DNA of 64,000 nt from Massilia mucilaginosa (lineage in GTDB: Bacteria; Pseudomonadota; Gammaproteobacteria; Burkholderiales; Burkholderiaceae_D). Shown in pieces: positions 6,305-14,017 of the stretch (positions are counted from its first letter, which is position 1; each line of letters opens with the position of its first letter). The notes under the pieces are model-generated. The model saw nothing but the letters and a program-made list of their open reading frames with translations, was not told the origin of the DNA and ran no database searches. The stretch covers positions 124,001 through 188,000 of the forward strand of contig NZ_WHJH01000005.1 of the NCBI RefSeq assembly GCF_011682145.1, in the 5' to 3' direction. Made by a program: the position numbers and the translations under genes.

Positions 6305-9262
6305 ATGCAAACATCCCAAGATTCTTCGATTAACCAATTGCACGTCACACCTGGAGCAGCCGCTCCGGCCGCAGCCACCAGCGCCGCCGCTGTCGCCGCC
6401 CGCGGCGACTACCGCATCATCCGCCGCAACGGCGCCGTCGTCGCGTTTGAACCATCGAAGATCTCGATCGCCGTCACCAAGGCCTTTTTGGCCGTGAGCG
6501 GCGGCCAGGGCGCCGGCTCCGCGCGCGTGCGCGAACTGGTCGAGCAACTGACCGACAACGTGGTGTCGGCCCTGATCCGCCGCCAGCCATCGGGCGGCAC
6601 CTTCCACATCGAAGACGTGCAGGACCAGGTCGAACTGTCGCTGATGCGTTCGGGCGAGCACGACGTGGCGCGTGCCTATGTGCTGTACCGCGCCAAGCAC
6701 ATGGAAGAGCGCCGCCTGCAGAAGGAGGCGCAAGGCGCCTCCGCACATCTGACTCCGCCCCAGATCCACGTGCTTGAGAACGGCCAGCGCCGCCTGCTCG
6801 ACATGAACCAGGTGCGCGACCTGATCGCCGCCGCCTGCGTCGGCCTGGAAAAGCACGTCGACGCCGACGCCATCCTGGCCGAAACGGTCAAGAACCTGTA
6901 CGACGGCGTGCCGGTCGAAGAGCTGCACAAGTCCGCCATCCTGGCTGCGCGCGCGCTGATGGAAAAGGACCCGGCTTACTCGCAGGTCACCGCCCGCATC
7001 CTGCTGCACACGATCCGCAAGGAAGTCTTCTGCGAAGAAGTGCCGCAAGCCCAGGCCGCCGCACACTATATAGAGTACTTCCCGAAATACATCGCCAAGG
7101 GCATCGAGAACGAGCTGCTGGACCCGGTCCTGGCCAGCTTCGACCTGGCCAAGCTGGCCCGTGCCCTGGTCGCCGACCGTGACTTGCAGTTCGGCTACAT
7201 CGGCCTGCAAACCCTGTACGACCGCTACTTCCTGCACGTGCGCGATGTGCGCATCGAAATGCCGCAGGCGTTCTACATGCGCGTGGCCATGGGCCTGTCG
7301 CTGCGCGAAGAAAACCGCGAAGCGCGCGCCGTCGAGTTCTACAACCTGCTGTCGTCGTTCGACTTCATGAGCTCGACCCCGACCCTGTTCAACGCCGGCA
7401 CCCTGCGTTCGCAGCTCTCGTCGTGCTACCTGACCACCGTCTCGGACGACCTGGAAGGCATCTACGACGCGATTAAAGAAAACGCGCTGCTGGCCAAGTT
7501 CGCCGGCGGCCTGGGCAACGACTGGACCCCGGTGCGCGCCCTGGGCGCCCACATCAAGGGCACCAACGGCAAGTCGCAAGGCGTGGTGCCGTTCCTGAAA
7601 GTGGTCAACGACACCGCCGTGGCGGTCAACCAGGGCGGCAAGCGCAAGGGCGCGGTGTGCGCCTACCTGGAAACCTGGCACATGGACGTGGAAGAATTCC
7701 TCGACCTGCGCAAGAACACCGGCGACGACCGCCGCCGCACCCACGACATGAACACGGCCAACTGGATTCCCGACCTGTTCATGAAGCGCGTGATGGAAAA
7801 GGGCGACTGGACCCTGTTCTCGCCGTCCGAAACGCCCGACCTGCACGACAAGGTCGGCAAGGCTTTTGAGGCGGCCTACACCGGCTACGAGGCGAAAGCG
7901 GCCGCCGGCGAGATCCGCGTATTCAAGAAGATCGCCGCGCTCGACCTGTGGCGCAAGATGCTGTCGATGCTGTTCGAAACCGGCCACCCATGGATCACCT
8001 TCAAGGACCCATGCAACATCCGTTCGCCACAGCAACACGTGGGCGTGGTCCACAGCTCGAACCTGTGCACCGAGATTACCCTCAACACCAACGAGTCCGA
8101 AATCGCGGTCTGCAACCTGGGCTCGGTGAACTTGCCGGCGCACATGAAAGAAGGCAAGCTGGACCCGGTCAAGCTGCAAAAGACCGTGCGCACCGCGATG
8201 CGCATGCTCGACAACGTCATCGATATCAATTACTACGCCGTCGAAAAAGCCCGCAATTCGAACATGCGCCACCGTCCGGTGGGAATGGGTATCATGGGCT
8301 TCCAGGATTGCCTGCACATGATGCGCGTGCCTTACTCGTCGAACCAGGCGGTTGAATTCGCCGACCGCTCGATGGAAGCGGTGTGCTACTACGCCTACCT
8401 GGCCTCGACCGAGCTGGCCGAAGAGCGCGGCCGCTACGAGTCGTACAGCGGCTCGCTGTGGGATCGCGGCATCCTGCCGCAGGATTCGGTCAAGCTGCTG
8501 GCCGACGAGCGCGGCGGCTACCTGGAAGTCGACATGTCCTCGGCCATGGACTGGACCGTGGTGCGCGAGCGCATCAAGCAGTTCGGCATGCGCAACTCGA
8601 ACTGCGTGGCGATCGCCCCGACCGCGACCATTTCGAACATCATCGGCGTGTCGGCCTGCATCGAACCGACCTTCCAGAACCTGTATGTGAAGTCGAACCT
8701 GTCCGGCGAATTTACCGAGATCAACTCGTACCTGGTGCGCGACCTCAAGGCGCGCGACCTGTGGGACGAAGTCATGATCGCCGACCTGAAATACTTCGAC
8801 GGCTCGCTGGCCAAGATCGACCGCATCCCGCAAGACCTGCGCGACATCTACGCCACCGCCTTCGAAGTCTCGCCGAGCTGGCTGGTGGAGGCGGCATCGC
8901 GCCGCCAGAAGTGGATCGACCAGGCCCAGTCGCTGAACATCTACATGGCTGGCGCGTCCGGCAAGAAGTTAGATGAAACCTACAAGCTGGCCTGGCTGCG
9001 CGGCCTCAAGACCACCTACTACCTGCGCACCATCGCGGCGACCCACATGGAGAAATCGACCTCCAAGACCGGCGCGCTGAACGCGGTGGCGGTGGACGGC
9101 GGCATGTCGGCCCACGCCATGGGCGCGGCGGCCGATACGGCGGCGGCAGCTGCCGCGGCGACGGCGGCATCGGTGGCCGCCGCGGCGGCCGAGGAAGAGG
9201 GCGCGGCGTGCTACCTGCGTCCGGGCGACGATGGTTTCGAGGAATGCGAAGCCTGCCAGTAA
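6305..9262 (+). CDS. nrdA: Class I ribonucleoside-diphosphate reductase, alpha subunit
   Basis: Catalytic subunit that reduces ribonucleoside diphosphates to deoxy forms, cytoplasmic, acting with NrdB. The 985-residue protein has an N-terminal ATP-cone (about residues 38-125), a second ATP-cone-like stretch (about 147-240), then the ten-stranded barrel. Key cysteines are Cys374 in SSCYLTT, the thiyl-radical Cys588 in NLCTEI and Cys603 in AVCNLGSVNL. The C-terminal redox pair is CEACQ at the very end. It is longer than E. coli NrdA (~760 aa) because of the extra N-terminal region. The start follows a near-perfect AGGAGGT. An Ala-rich linker precedes the C-terminal tail. Confidence 0.96.
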   Translation: MQTSQDSSINQLHVTPGAAAPAAATSAAAVAARGDYRIIRRNGAVVAFEPSKISIAVTKAFLAVSGGQGAGSARVRELVEQLTDNVVSALIRRQPSGGTFHIEDVQDQVELSLMRSGEHDVARAYVLYRAKHMEERRLQKEAQGASAHLTPPQIHVLENGQRRLLDMNQVRDLIAAACVGLEKHVDADAILAETVKNLYDGVPVEELHKSAILAARALMEKDPAYSQVTARILLHTIRKEVFCEEVPQAQAAAHYIEYFPKYIAKGIENELLDPVLASFDLAKLARALVADRDLQFGYIGLQTLYDRYFLHVRDVRIEMPQAFYMRVAMGLSLREENREARAVEFYNLLSSFDFMSSTPTLFNAGTLRSQLSSCYLTTVSDDLEGIYDAIKENALLAKFAGGLGNDWTPVRALGAHIKGTNGKSQGVVPFLKVVNDTAVAVNQGGKRKGAVCAYLETWHMDVEEFLDLRKNTGDDRRRTHDMNTANWIPDLFMKRVMEKGDWTLFSPSETPDLHDKVGKAFEAAYTGYEAKAAAGEIRVFKKIAALDLWRKMLSMLFETGHPWITFKDPCNIRSPQQHVGVVHSSNLCTEITLNTNESEIAVCNLGSVNLPAHMKEGKLDPVKLQKTVRTAMRMLDNVIDINYYAVEKARNSNMRHRPVGMGIMGFQDCLHMMRVPYSSNQAVEFADRSMEAVCYYAYLASTELAEERGRYESYSGSLWDRGILPQDSVKLLADERGGYLEVDMSSAMDWTVVRERIKQFGMRNSNCVAIAPTATISNIIGVSACIEPTFQNLYVKSNLSGEFTEINSYLVRDLKARDLWDEVMIADLKYFDGSLAKIDRIPQDLRDIYATAFEVSPSWLVEAASRRQKWIDQAQSLNIYMAGASGKKLDETYKLAWLRGLKTTYYLRTIAATHMEKSTSKTGALNAVAVDGGMSAHAMGAAADTAAAAAAATAASVAAAAAEEEGAACYLRPGDDGFEECEACQ

Positions 9263-9288
9263 GCGTTGAAAACCCTGATACACCAAGA

Positions 9289-9306
9289 GGAGCGCTGCGG
9301 CGCTCC
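9289..9306 (+). other. nrdA-nrdB intercistronic hairpin
   Basis: GGAGCGC and GCGCTCC form a perfect 7-bp stem with a TGCG loop in the 84-bp gap between nrdA and nrdB. No T-tract follows, so it is not a simple terminator. It could stabilise or process the mRNA and so set the relative amounts of the two subunits. Confidence 0.5.
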
Positions 9307-9346
9307 GGCAAGACCGAACTGAACACAGACGAAAAGAGGAATCACC

Positions 9347-10456
9347 ATGTTGTCCTGGGACGATGAAACAGCCAGCGCGCCAGCCGCGCGCCCCGCGGCG
9401 CCTAGCGCCGAACCCGCCGCCGATGCCGCATCGGTCGCCAAGCGCGTGCACGCCGACGACAAGCGCATCATCAACGGCAAGACCGATGTCAACCAGCTGG
9501 TCCCGTTCAAGTACAAATGGGCGTGGGACAAGTACCTGGCCGGTTGCGCCAATCACTGGATGCCGCAAGAGGTCAACATGCAGCGCGACATCGAGTTGTG
9601 GAAAAATCCCAACGGTCTGACCGACGACGAGCGCCGCCTGGTGAAACGCAACCTGGGTTTCTTCGTGACCGCCGATTCGCTGGCCGCGAACAACATCGTG
9701 CTCGGCACCTACCGCCACATCACGGCGCCGGAATGCCGCCAGTACCTGCTGCGCCAGGCCTTCGAAGAAGCGATCCACACCCACGCCTATCAATACATCG
9801 TGGAGTCGCTGGGCCTCGATGAAGGCGAGATCTTCAACGCCTACAACGAAGTCAAGTCGATCCGCGACAAGGACGAGTTCCTGATTCCGTTCATCAACAC
9901 GCTGACCGATCCGGCCTTCACCACCGGCACCGTGGAAAACGACCAGAAGCTCCTGAAGTCGCTGATCGTGTTCGCCTGCCTGATGGAAGGGCTGTTCTTC
10001 TACGTCGGCTTCACCCAGATCCTGGCGCTGGGCCGCCAGAACAAGATGATGGGCGCGGCGGAGCAGTACCAGTACATCCTGCGCGACGAGTCGATGCACT
10101 GCAACTTCGGCATCGACCTGATCAACACGATCAAGATGGAAAACCCGCTGCTGTGGACCCCGGCCTTCAAGGAAGAAATCAAGCAGCTGTTCCTGAAAGC
10201 GGTCGACCTGGAGTATGCGTACGCCGAAGACACCATGCCGCGCGGCGTGCTCGGTCTGAACGCCACCATGTTCAAAGGTTACCTGCGCTTCATCGCGAAC
10301 CGCCGCGCGCAGCAGATCGGCCTGGACGCGATGTTCGCCCAGGAAGAAAATCCCTTCCCGTGGATGAGCGAGATGATCGACCTGAAAAAGGAACGCAACT
10401 TCTTCGAGACGCGCGTGACCGAGTACCAGACCGGCGGCGCCTTGAACTGGGAATAA
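9347..10456 (+). CDS. nrdB: Class I ribonucleoside-diphosphate reductase, beta subunit
   Basis: Radical-generating, iron-binding subunit that partners NrdA. The 369-residue protein has metal ligands Glu141 and His144 with the likely radical Tyr148 in EEAIHTHAY, and Glu248 and His251 in DESMHCNF. The N-terminal ~30 residues are an Ala/Pro-rich extension. The ATG follows AAAGAGG. It lies 84 bp after nrdA in the same orientation, so the two form an operon. A perfect 15-bp inverted repeat follows 53 bp after the stop, then a decayed second copy of this same gene. Confidence 0.96.
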   Translation: MLSWDDETASAPAARPAAPSAEPAADAASVAKRVHADDKRIINGKTDVNQLVPFKYKWAWDKYLAGCANHWMPQEVNMQRDIELWKNPNGLTDDERRLVKRNLGFFVTADSLAANNIVLGTYRHITAPECRQYLLRQAFEEAIHTHAYQYIVESLGLDEGEIFNAYNEVKSIRDKDEFLIPFINTLTDPAFTTGTVENDQKLLKSLIVFACLMEGLFFYVGFTQILALGRQNKMMGAAEQYQYILRDESMHCNFGIDLINTIKMENPLLWTPAFKEEIKQLFLKAVDLEYAYAEDTMPRGVLGLNATMFKGYLRFIANRRAQQIGLDAMFAQEENPFPWMSEMIDLKKERNFFETRVTEYQTGGALNWE

Positions 10457-10509
10457 GCGAGCGCACGGTGGGCCGGAGAAGGATGCCGGCGCCATCGATC
10501 GTGTGAGGC

Positions 10510-10541
10510 ACTTCGGGCGAACATGGATGTTCGCCCGAAGT
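10510..10541 (+). terminator. Hairpin downstream of nrdB
   Basis: A perfect inverted repeat with 15-bp arms (10510-10524 and 10527-10541), beginning ACTTCGGGCGAACAT. The arms are nearly contiguous, so the tip would open into a small loop. Only a weak T-rich stretch follows (GTTTACG). It is placed to end the nrdAB transcript. Confidence 0.6.
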
Positions 10542-10564
10542 CCGTTTACGCGTTGGCTTTTGCA

Positions 10565-11431
10565 TGCGGCGCGTTGGCGCGGCGTCGGGTTGTGGAAAAA
10601 TCCCAACGGTTTGACGATGACGCGCGTCGTCGCACAAAAAAAATCGCGCGCCTTCATGCGCGCCGGTTGGCGCGCCGCCCGGCGCATTATCGCGCGCCGC
10701 AATTGCCATCCAACCCGGTCGCGCCAGGCCGTCCGCGAGCGCATTCGCAGGCACCGAAAGCGTCGCATCGCGACCTCGCCGGAGCTGAGCAAAGGCGCGA
10801 TTGTCGGCGCCCGAAACCGCCTTGAGCCGATCGGCGACATCGCCGCGTTGCGCATATCGTTCATCGATTTCTGTGCGATCCGGTCTCCACGGTGCGCGCT
10901 TTGGCGCGCGCCCGGATGCGCCCGACCTTGCCGATTGCCTTGCCCGGCATGATCGAAGGCGGCTTCTTTTACGCGGTCCTCACCCGATTCCCGCGCGCGC
11001 ATGGCGGGACAAAATGACGGGTGCGGCGAAGCGCTATCAGAACATTTTGCGTGACGAATCAATGCATTGCAATTTTGCGGCCGACTTCATCGACACCATG
11101 CGGATGAAAAAACGCCGCTGCGCACGGCGGCTTGATACGGCGCGGACGCGGCGTCCGTGCCGCACGCATTCATCGATCGGCCGCGCATGCCGACGGCGCC
11201 GCGCGGCGCGCCGTGACGCGCGCGACGCGACGACGTTTCGTGCTTGCGCGCGCCTCATCGCACTGCATCGGGCAGCGCCGCGCGCAACCGGCCGGGCCTG
11301 ATGGCGTGCGTGCGCGAGAAGAAAATTCGCGCCGGCGAATGCGCCAAATGCATGCCTCGGAAAACGCGCTCGGCGTCGTCGCGGCGCGCATCGCCAAACA
11401 CCAAACCGAGGCCGCGTTGAACGGCGAATAA
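10565..11431 (+). pseudogene. Decayed second copy of nrdB
   Basis: This stretch aligns by eye to most of nrdB and is broken by at least three frameshifts. A 22-bp run at 10589-10610 is identical to nrdB 9595-9616 (LWKNPNG). It then follows NrdB codon for codon without gaps through a long stretch (RQAVRERI against RQAFEEAI; later SKGAIVGARN against [10 protein letters not shown]). The frame changes before GMIEGGFFYAV (against [11 protein letters not shown]), again before [20 protein letters not shown], and again before the tail. It ends in QTEAALNGE plus stop against QTGGALNWE plus stop. About the first 75 codons of nrdB are absent. Many other positions are replaced by Arg codons. No functional product is expected. 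Confidence 0.85.
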
Positions 11432-11953
11432 ACGATTTTCAAAACGCGCGACGCGCATGAGGCGCAAGCGGTCGAAAAAAAAGTAAGCGAAACACAGTGT
11501 GCTGGTTGCGCACTGACAAGGTTTTCGTGTACTTTACGTGATTGAATTTGTCAAAACGTGAACGCGAAGATGCAAGCCGCGCGCGACGACAAAATCATCG
11601 ATCAAAATGGGACGCTGATTCAAACAGATATGCGCTTAAACTTCTGCAAAAGACAAAGCCGCACTGCCTGATCCGGTTCAGGCATGGCGGCTTTTTCTTT
11701 TACGGATGTGGGCTCTTGATGTGGACAGCGAACCATGAACACCGTATCCATCGTCTCTGTTTTCAGAAACGACTATAGCTGAAGCGCTGCAAACTTGAGG
11801 AGTTGCAGCAGTTCAGCTGGTGCCGAATTCATTAGCATAAACACCGAACACGTTTGTGCCGATGAATAATTCGCCTGACCTCCAGTTACGGGTCGGACGG
11901 GTTTTACATCTTGTAGCGTGATTTTTTCCCATCGCAGATGAAGGAGAACCCAA
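11432..11953. other. Intergenic region between the nrdB remnant and the H1-like gene
   Basis: No convincing gene. It is noticeably less GC-rich than its surroundings. A short open frame from ATG 11571 (about 33 codons) begins with a sequence faintly like the NrdB N-terminal DDKRIINGK and ends inside a strong terminator; I do not call it a gene. The last 12 bases before the H1-like ATG include an AAGGAG ribosome-binding site. Confidence 0.5.
11655..11701 (+). terminator. Rho-independent terminator
   Basis: AAAGCCGC (11655-11662) pairs with GCGGCTTT (11687-11694). After a 2-nt internal mismatch, TGCCTGA (11665-11671) pairs with TCAGGCA (11678-11684). The loop is 6 nt, and the tract TTTTTCTTTT follows. 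It isolates the H1-like gene from upstream transcription. Confidence 0.8.
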
Positions 11954-13030
11954 ATGGCAACAGCCGCTAAGAAACCCGCAGTAAAGAAACCAGTCGCGAA
12001 AGCCACTGCCGAGAAACCAGCGAAGAAAGTCGCCGCGAAAGCAGTAGCAGCTAAAGCAGTCGCAGCCAAGCCGGCAGCGAAAGCCGCAGCGAAACCTGCA
12101 GCGAAAAAAGTTGTAGCGAAAGCCGCAGCCAAGCCAGCAGCGAAAGCCGCAGCGAAGCCGGCAGCGAAAGCCGCAGCCAAGCCAGCAGTGAAAAAAGCGG
12201 CAACCAAGCCAGTAGCGAAAAAAGCAGCGGCAAAAACCGCAGCCAAGCCAGCAGCCAAGCCAGTAGCGAAGAAAGCAGCAGCCAAGTCGGCCGCCAAGCC
12301 AGTCGCTAAAAAAGCGGCAGCCAAGCCAGTCGCCAAAAAAGCGGCAGCCAAGCCAGCAGCAAGCAAGGCAGCAGCCAAGCCGGCAGCCAAGGCAAAAGCG
12401 ACGGCCAAGCCAGTCGCTAAAAAGGCAGCAGCCAAGCCAGCAGCCAAGGCAGCAGCAAAGCCGGCCAAGGCAGCAGCCAAGCCAGTAGCGAAGAAAGCCA
12501 CGGCGAAATCGTCGGCCAAGCCAGCAGCCAAGTCGGCAGCGAAGCCAGCAGCCAAGCCGGTAGCGAAGAAAGCCGCCGCCAAACCTGTCGCCAAGAAAGC
12601 AGCAGCAAAGCCAGCAGCCACCAAAGCCGCAGCCAAGCCAGCCGCCAAAAAAGCAGCAGCGACGTCGACCGCCAAGAAACCAGCAGTAACTAAAGCAGCA
12701 GCAAAGCCAGCAGCGAAAGCAGCAGCAAAGCCAGCAGCAAAAAAGGTGGCGGCTAAGCCAGCAGCAAAAAAGCCGGTTAAGGCTGCGGCAACGCCAGCAG
12801 CCAAGCCAGCACCAGCTCCAGCAGCGGCGATTCCTGCCGTCGCAGCAGCCAAGCCGGCCGTAAAGAAAGCGGCAGCCCCTAAAAAGGCAGCGGCACCGAA
12901 AGCCGACGCGGCCAAGCCAGCGGCAGCTCCCGCACCAGCGGCAGCGGCAGCACCGGCACCTGCGCCAGCGGCGAAAACTGTGTTGGCTCCGGCAGCAGCA
13001 TGGCCATTCCCGACCAGCAGCCGTCCGTAA
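11954..13030 (+). CDS. Histone H1-like alanine/lysine/proline-rich DNA-binding protein
   Basis: A 358-residue protein built almost entirely of Lys-Ala-Pro repeats such as KPAAKKAAAKPVAKKAA. It resembles the C-terminal tail of eukaryotic H1 and bacterial H1-like proteins (for example Bordetella BpH1/BpH2), which bind DNA non-specifically. There is no globular domain. The C-terminal ~90 residues turn Ala/Pro-rich and end in AAAWPFPTSSRP, which looks like a distinct conserved tail. It uses many GCA alanine codons, unlike the GCG/GCC-rich neighbours. The ATG follows AAGGAG and a terminator follows the stop. The repeat number probably varies between strains. Confidence 0.88.
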   Translation: MATAAKKPAVKKPVAKATAEKPAKKVAAKAVAAKAVAAKPAAKAAAKPAAKKVVAKAAAKPAAKAAAKPAAKAAAKPAVKKAATKPVAKKAAAKTAAKPAAKPVAKKAAAKSAAKPVAKKAAAKPVAKKAAAKPAASKAAAKPAAKAKATAKPVAKKAAAKPAAKAAAKPAKAAAKPVAKKATAKSSAKPAAKSAAKPAAKPVAKKAAAKPVAKKAAAKPAATKAAAKPAAKKAAATSTAKKPAVTKAAAKPAAKAAAKPAAKKVAAKPAAKKPVKAAATPAAKPAPAPAAAIPAVAAAKPAVKKAAAPKKAAAPKADAAKPAAAPAPAAAAAPAPAPAAKTVLAPAAAWPFPTSSRP

Positions 13031-13059
13031 CAGGTTGTTGGGCCTGGATCAGGCAAAAT

Positions 13060-13097
13060 ACCGCTGTGTGACTTGATTCACACAGCGGTTTTTTTTT
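13060..13097 (+). terminator. Rho-independent terminator of the H1-like gene
   Basis: CCGCTGTGTG (13061-13070) pairs perfectly with CACACAGCGG (13079-13088) across an 8-nt loop, followed by nine T residues. It stands 30 bp after the stop and just before the ribosome-binding site of the next gene. Confidence 0.9.
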
Positions 13098-13108
13098 AAG
13101 GAGAGCAC

Positions 13109-13639
13109 GTGTACAGTATTGTTCAGTTGATCGTCGACACCATCGCCACCATTCTTGGCGGGGTCCTGTTACTCCGGTTCTGGATGCAGGCGATCCGCGT
13201 GCGTCCGCCGCCGCAGATCGGGCAATTCATTTTTACCCTGACCGATTGGATGGTGCTGCCGATGCGGCGCATCATTCCCGGTGTGGGCGGCTACGATTGG
13301 GCCAGCCTGATCGGCGCTTTTCTGGTGGTGGCACTGGCGACCTCGGTGATCCTGTTCTTTGGCGCCTCGTTCGAGCTGGTGGCCATGATGTCCCTGTACA
13401 CCTTCCTGACCTGGATTCTGTACGGCTTCATGGGGACGCTGTTGATCGAGGTGATCCTGAGCTGGGTCAACCCGCAGGCACCGATGGCGCCCTTCGTACA
13501 GGCCCTCAACGACCCGCTGCTGCGCCCCTTGCGCAAGGTGGTGCCGCCGATCGGCGGGATCGACCTGTCGGTGATGGTGGCGTTGATCCTGATCAAGATC
13601 GTGCATCTTCTGGTGCAGATGCTGTTCGGGCTGCGATGA
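13109..13639 (+). CDS. YggT family membrane protein
   Basis: A 176-residue protein with about five hydrophobic segments and the two-fold repeat typical of YggT. The family motif appears twice, as DWMVLPMRRIIPGVGGYDWASL and NDPLLRPLRKVVPPIGGIDLSVM in shortened form. YggT proteins are inner-membrane proteins implicated in osmotic tolerance or cell-division-linked functions; the exact role is not established. The GTG start at 13109 is favoured because AAGGAGAG lies 8 nt upstream and no ATG is available. The stop overlaps the ATG of the next gene (ATGA). Confidence 0.88.
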   Translation: MYSIVQLIVDTIATILGGVLLLRFWMQAIRVRPPPQIGQFIFTLTDWMVLPMRRIIPGVGGYDWASLIGAFLVVALATSVILFFGASFELVAMMSLYTFLTWILYGFMGTLLIEVILSWVNPQAPMAPFVQALNDPLLRPLRKVVPPIGGIDLSVMVALILIKIVHLLVQMLFGLR

Positions 13640-13935
13640 GCCGTGCCTGGTGCTCGGCCTTGCCGGGCGCGCTGCGGCTGGCGGTGCAGATCACGCCGAA
13701 TGCCAGGAAGACCGAGGTGATCGGCGTGCTGGACGACGCGCTCAAGCTCAAGTTGCAGGCGCAGCCGATTGAAGGCAAGGCCAACGAGGCCTTGATCAAA
13801 TATTTATCTGGAGAATTGGGCGTGCCGAAAAGCGCGCTCACGATCACGCACGGCCTGACCAGCAAGCGCAAGCTGATCGAAGTGGTGTCAGGCAGCCTGA
13901 CGCCGGAGCGGGTCGCGCAGATCCTGTTGAAGTAA
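13636..13935 (+). CDS. DUF167 (YggU) family protein
   Basis: A 99-residue protein. The signature RLAVQITPNARKTEV followed by QPIEGKANEALIKYLS and KSALTITHG is diagnostic of DUF167/YggU. These are small cytosolic proteins of unknown function, often encoded beside yggT, as here. The ATG overlaps the yggT stop by 4 nt, so the two are translationally coupled. A long inverted repeat begins 13 bp after its stop. Confidence 0.9.
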   Translation: MSRAWCSALPGALRLAVQITPNARKTEVIGVLDDALKLKLQAQPIEGKANEALIKYLSGELGVPKSALTITHGLTSKRKLIEVVSGSLTPERVAQILLK

Positions 13936-13948
13936 ATCCACTAATTTC

Positions 13949-14010
13949 AACCGGAGTCAGCGCTCCAAATCGAAACATGTTTGTGTCGATTCGGAGCGCT
14001 GACCCCGGTT
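13949..14010. repeat. Long inverted repeat, probable bidirectional terminator / REP-like element
   Basis: 25-bp arms (13949-13973 and 13986-14010) match at 23 positions and flank a 12-nt loop. The arms read AACCGGRGTCAGCGCTCCRA and onward. It sits between convergent genes (DUF167 protein on plus, PfkB kinase on minus), where a bidirectional terminator is expected, but it is longer than usual and has no clean T-tract. Confidence 0.75.
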
Positions 14011-14017
14011 AGGCAAC

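Noticed and set aside
7060-7085. ACTATATAGAG sequence resembling an NrdR box
   Set aside because: It lies within the nrdA coding region, is unpaired, and is not near a promoter.
6224-8833. 869-codon open frame on the minus strand
   Set aside because: It is antisense to nrdA, His/Arg/Val-rich without any family motif, and arises from the codon bias of the GC-rich gene on the plus strand.
10503-10952. Open frame considered as an independent small gene
   Set aside because: It matches NrdB codon by codon and then runs out of frame; it is part of the nrdB remnant.
11132-11431. Open frame considered as an independent small gene
   Set aside because: It is the tail of the nrdB remnant in a shifted frame and ends at the equivalent stop codon.
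11954-13030. Repeat array considered as CRISPR or satellite
   Set aside because: The repeats are in-frame codon repeats with no constant repeat/spacer spacing; they encode a Lys/Ala/Pro protein with a ribosome-binding site and terminator.
11773-13056. 427-codon Ala/Phe/Gly-rich open frame on the minus strand
   Set aside because: It is the reverse reading of the H1-like repeats; it looks like a membrane protein only because Lys/Ala codons read as Phe/Ala in reverse.
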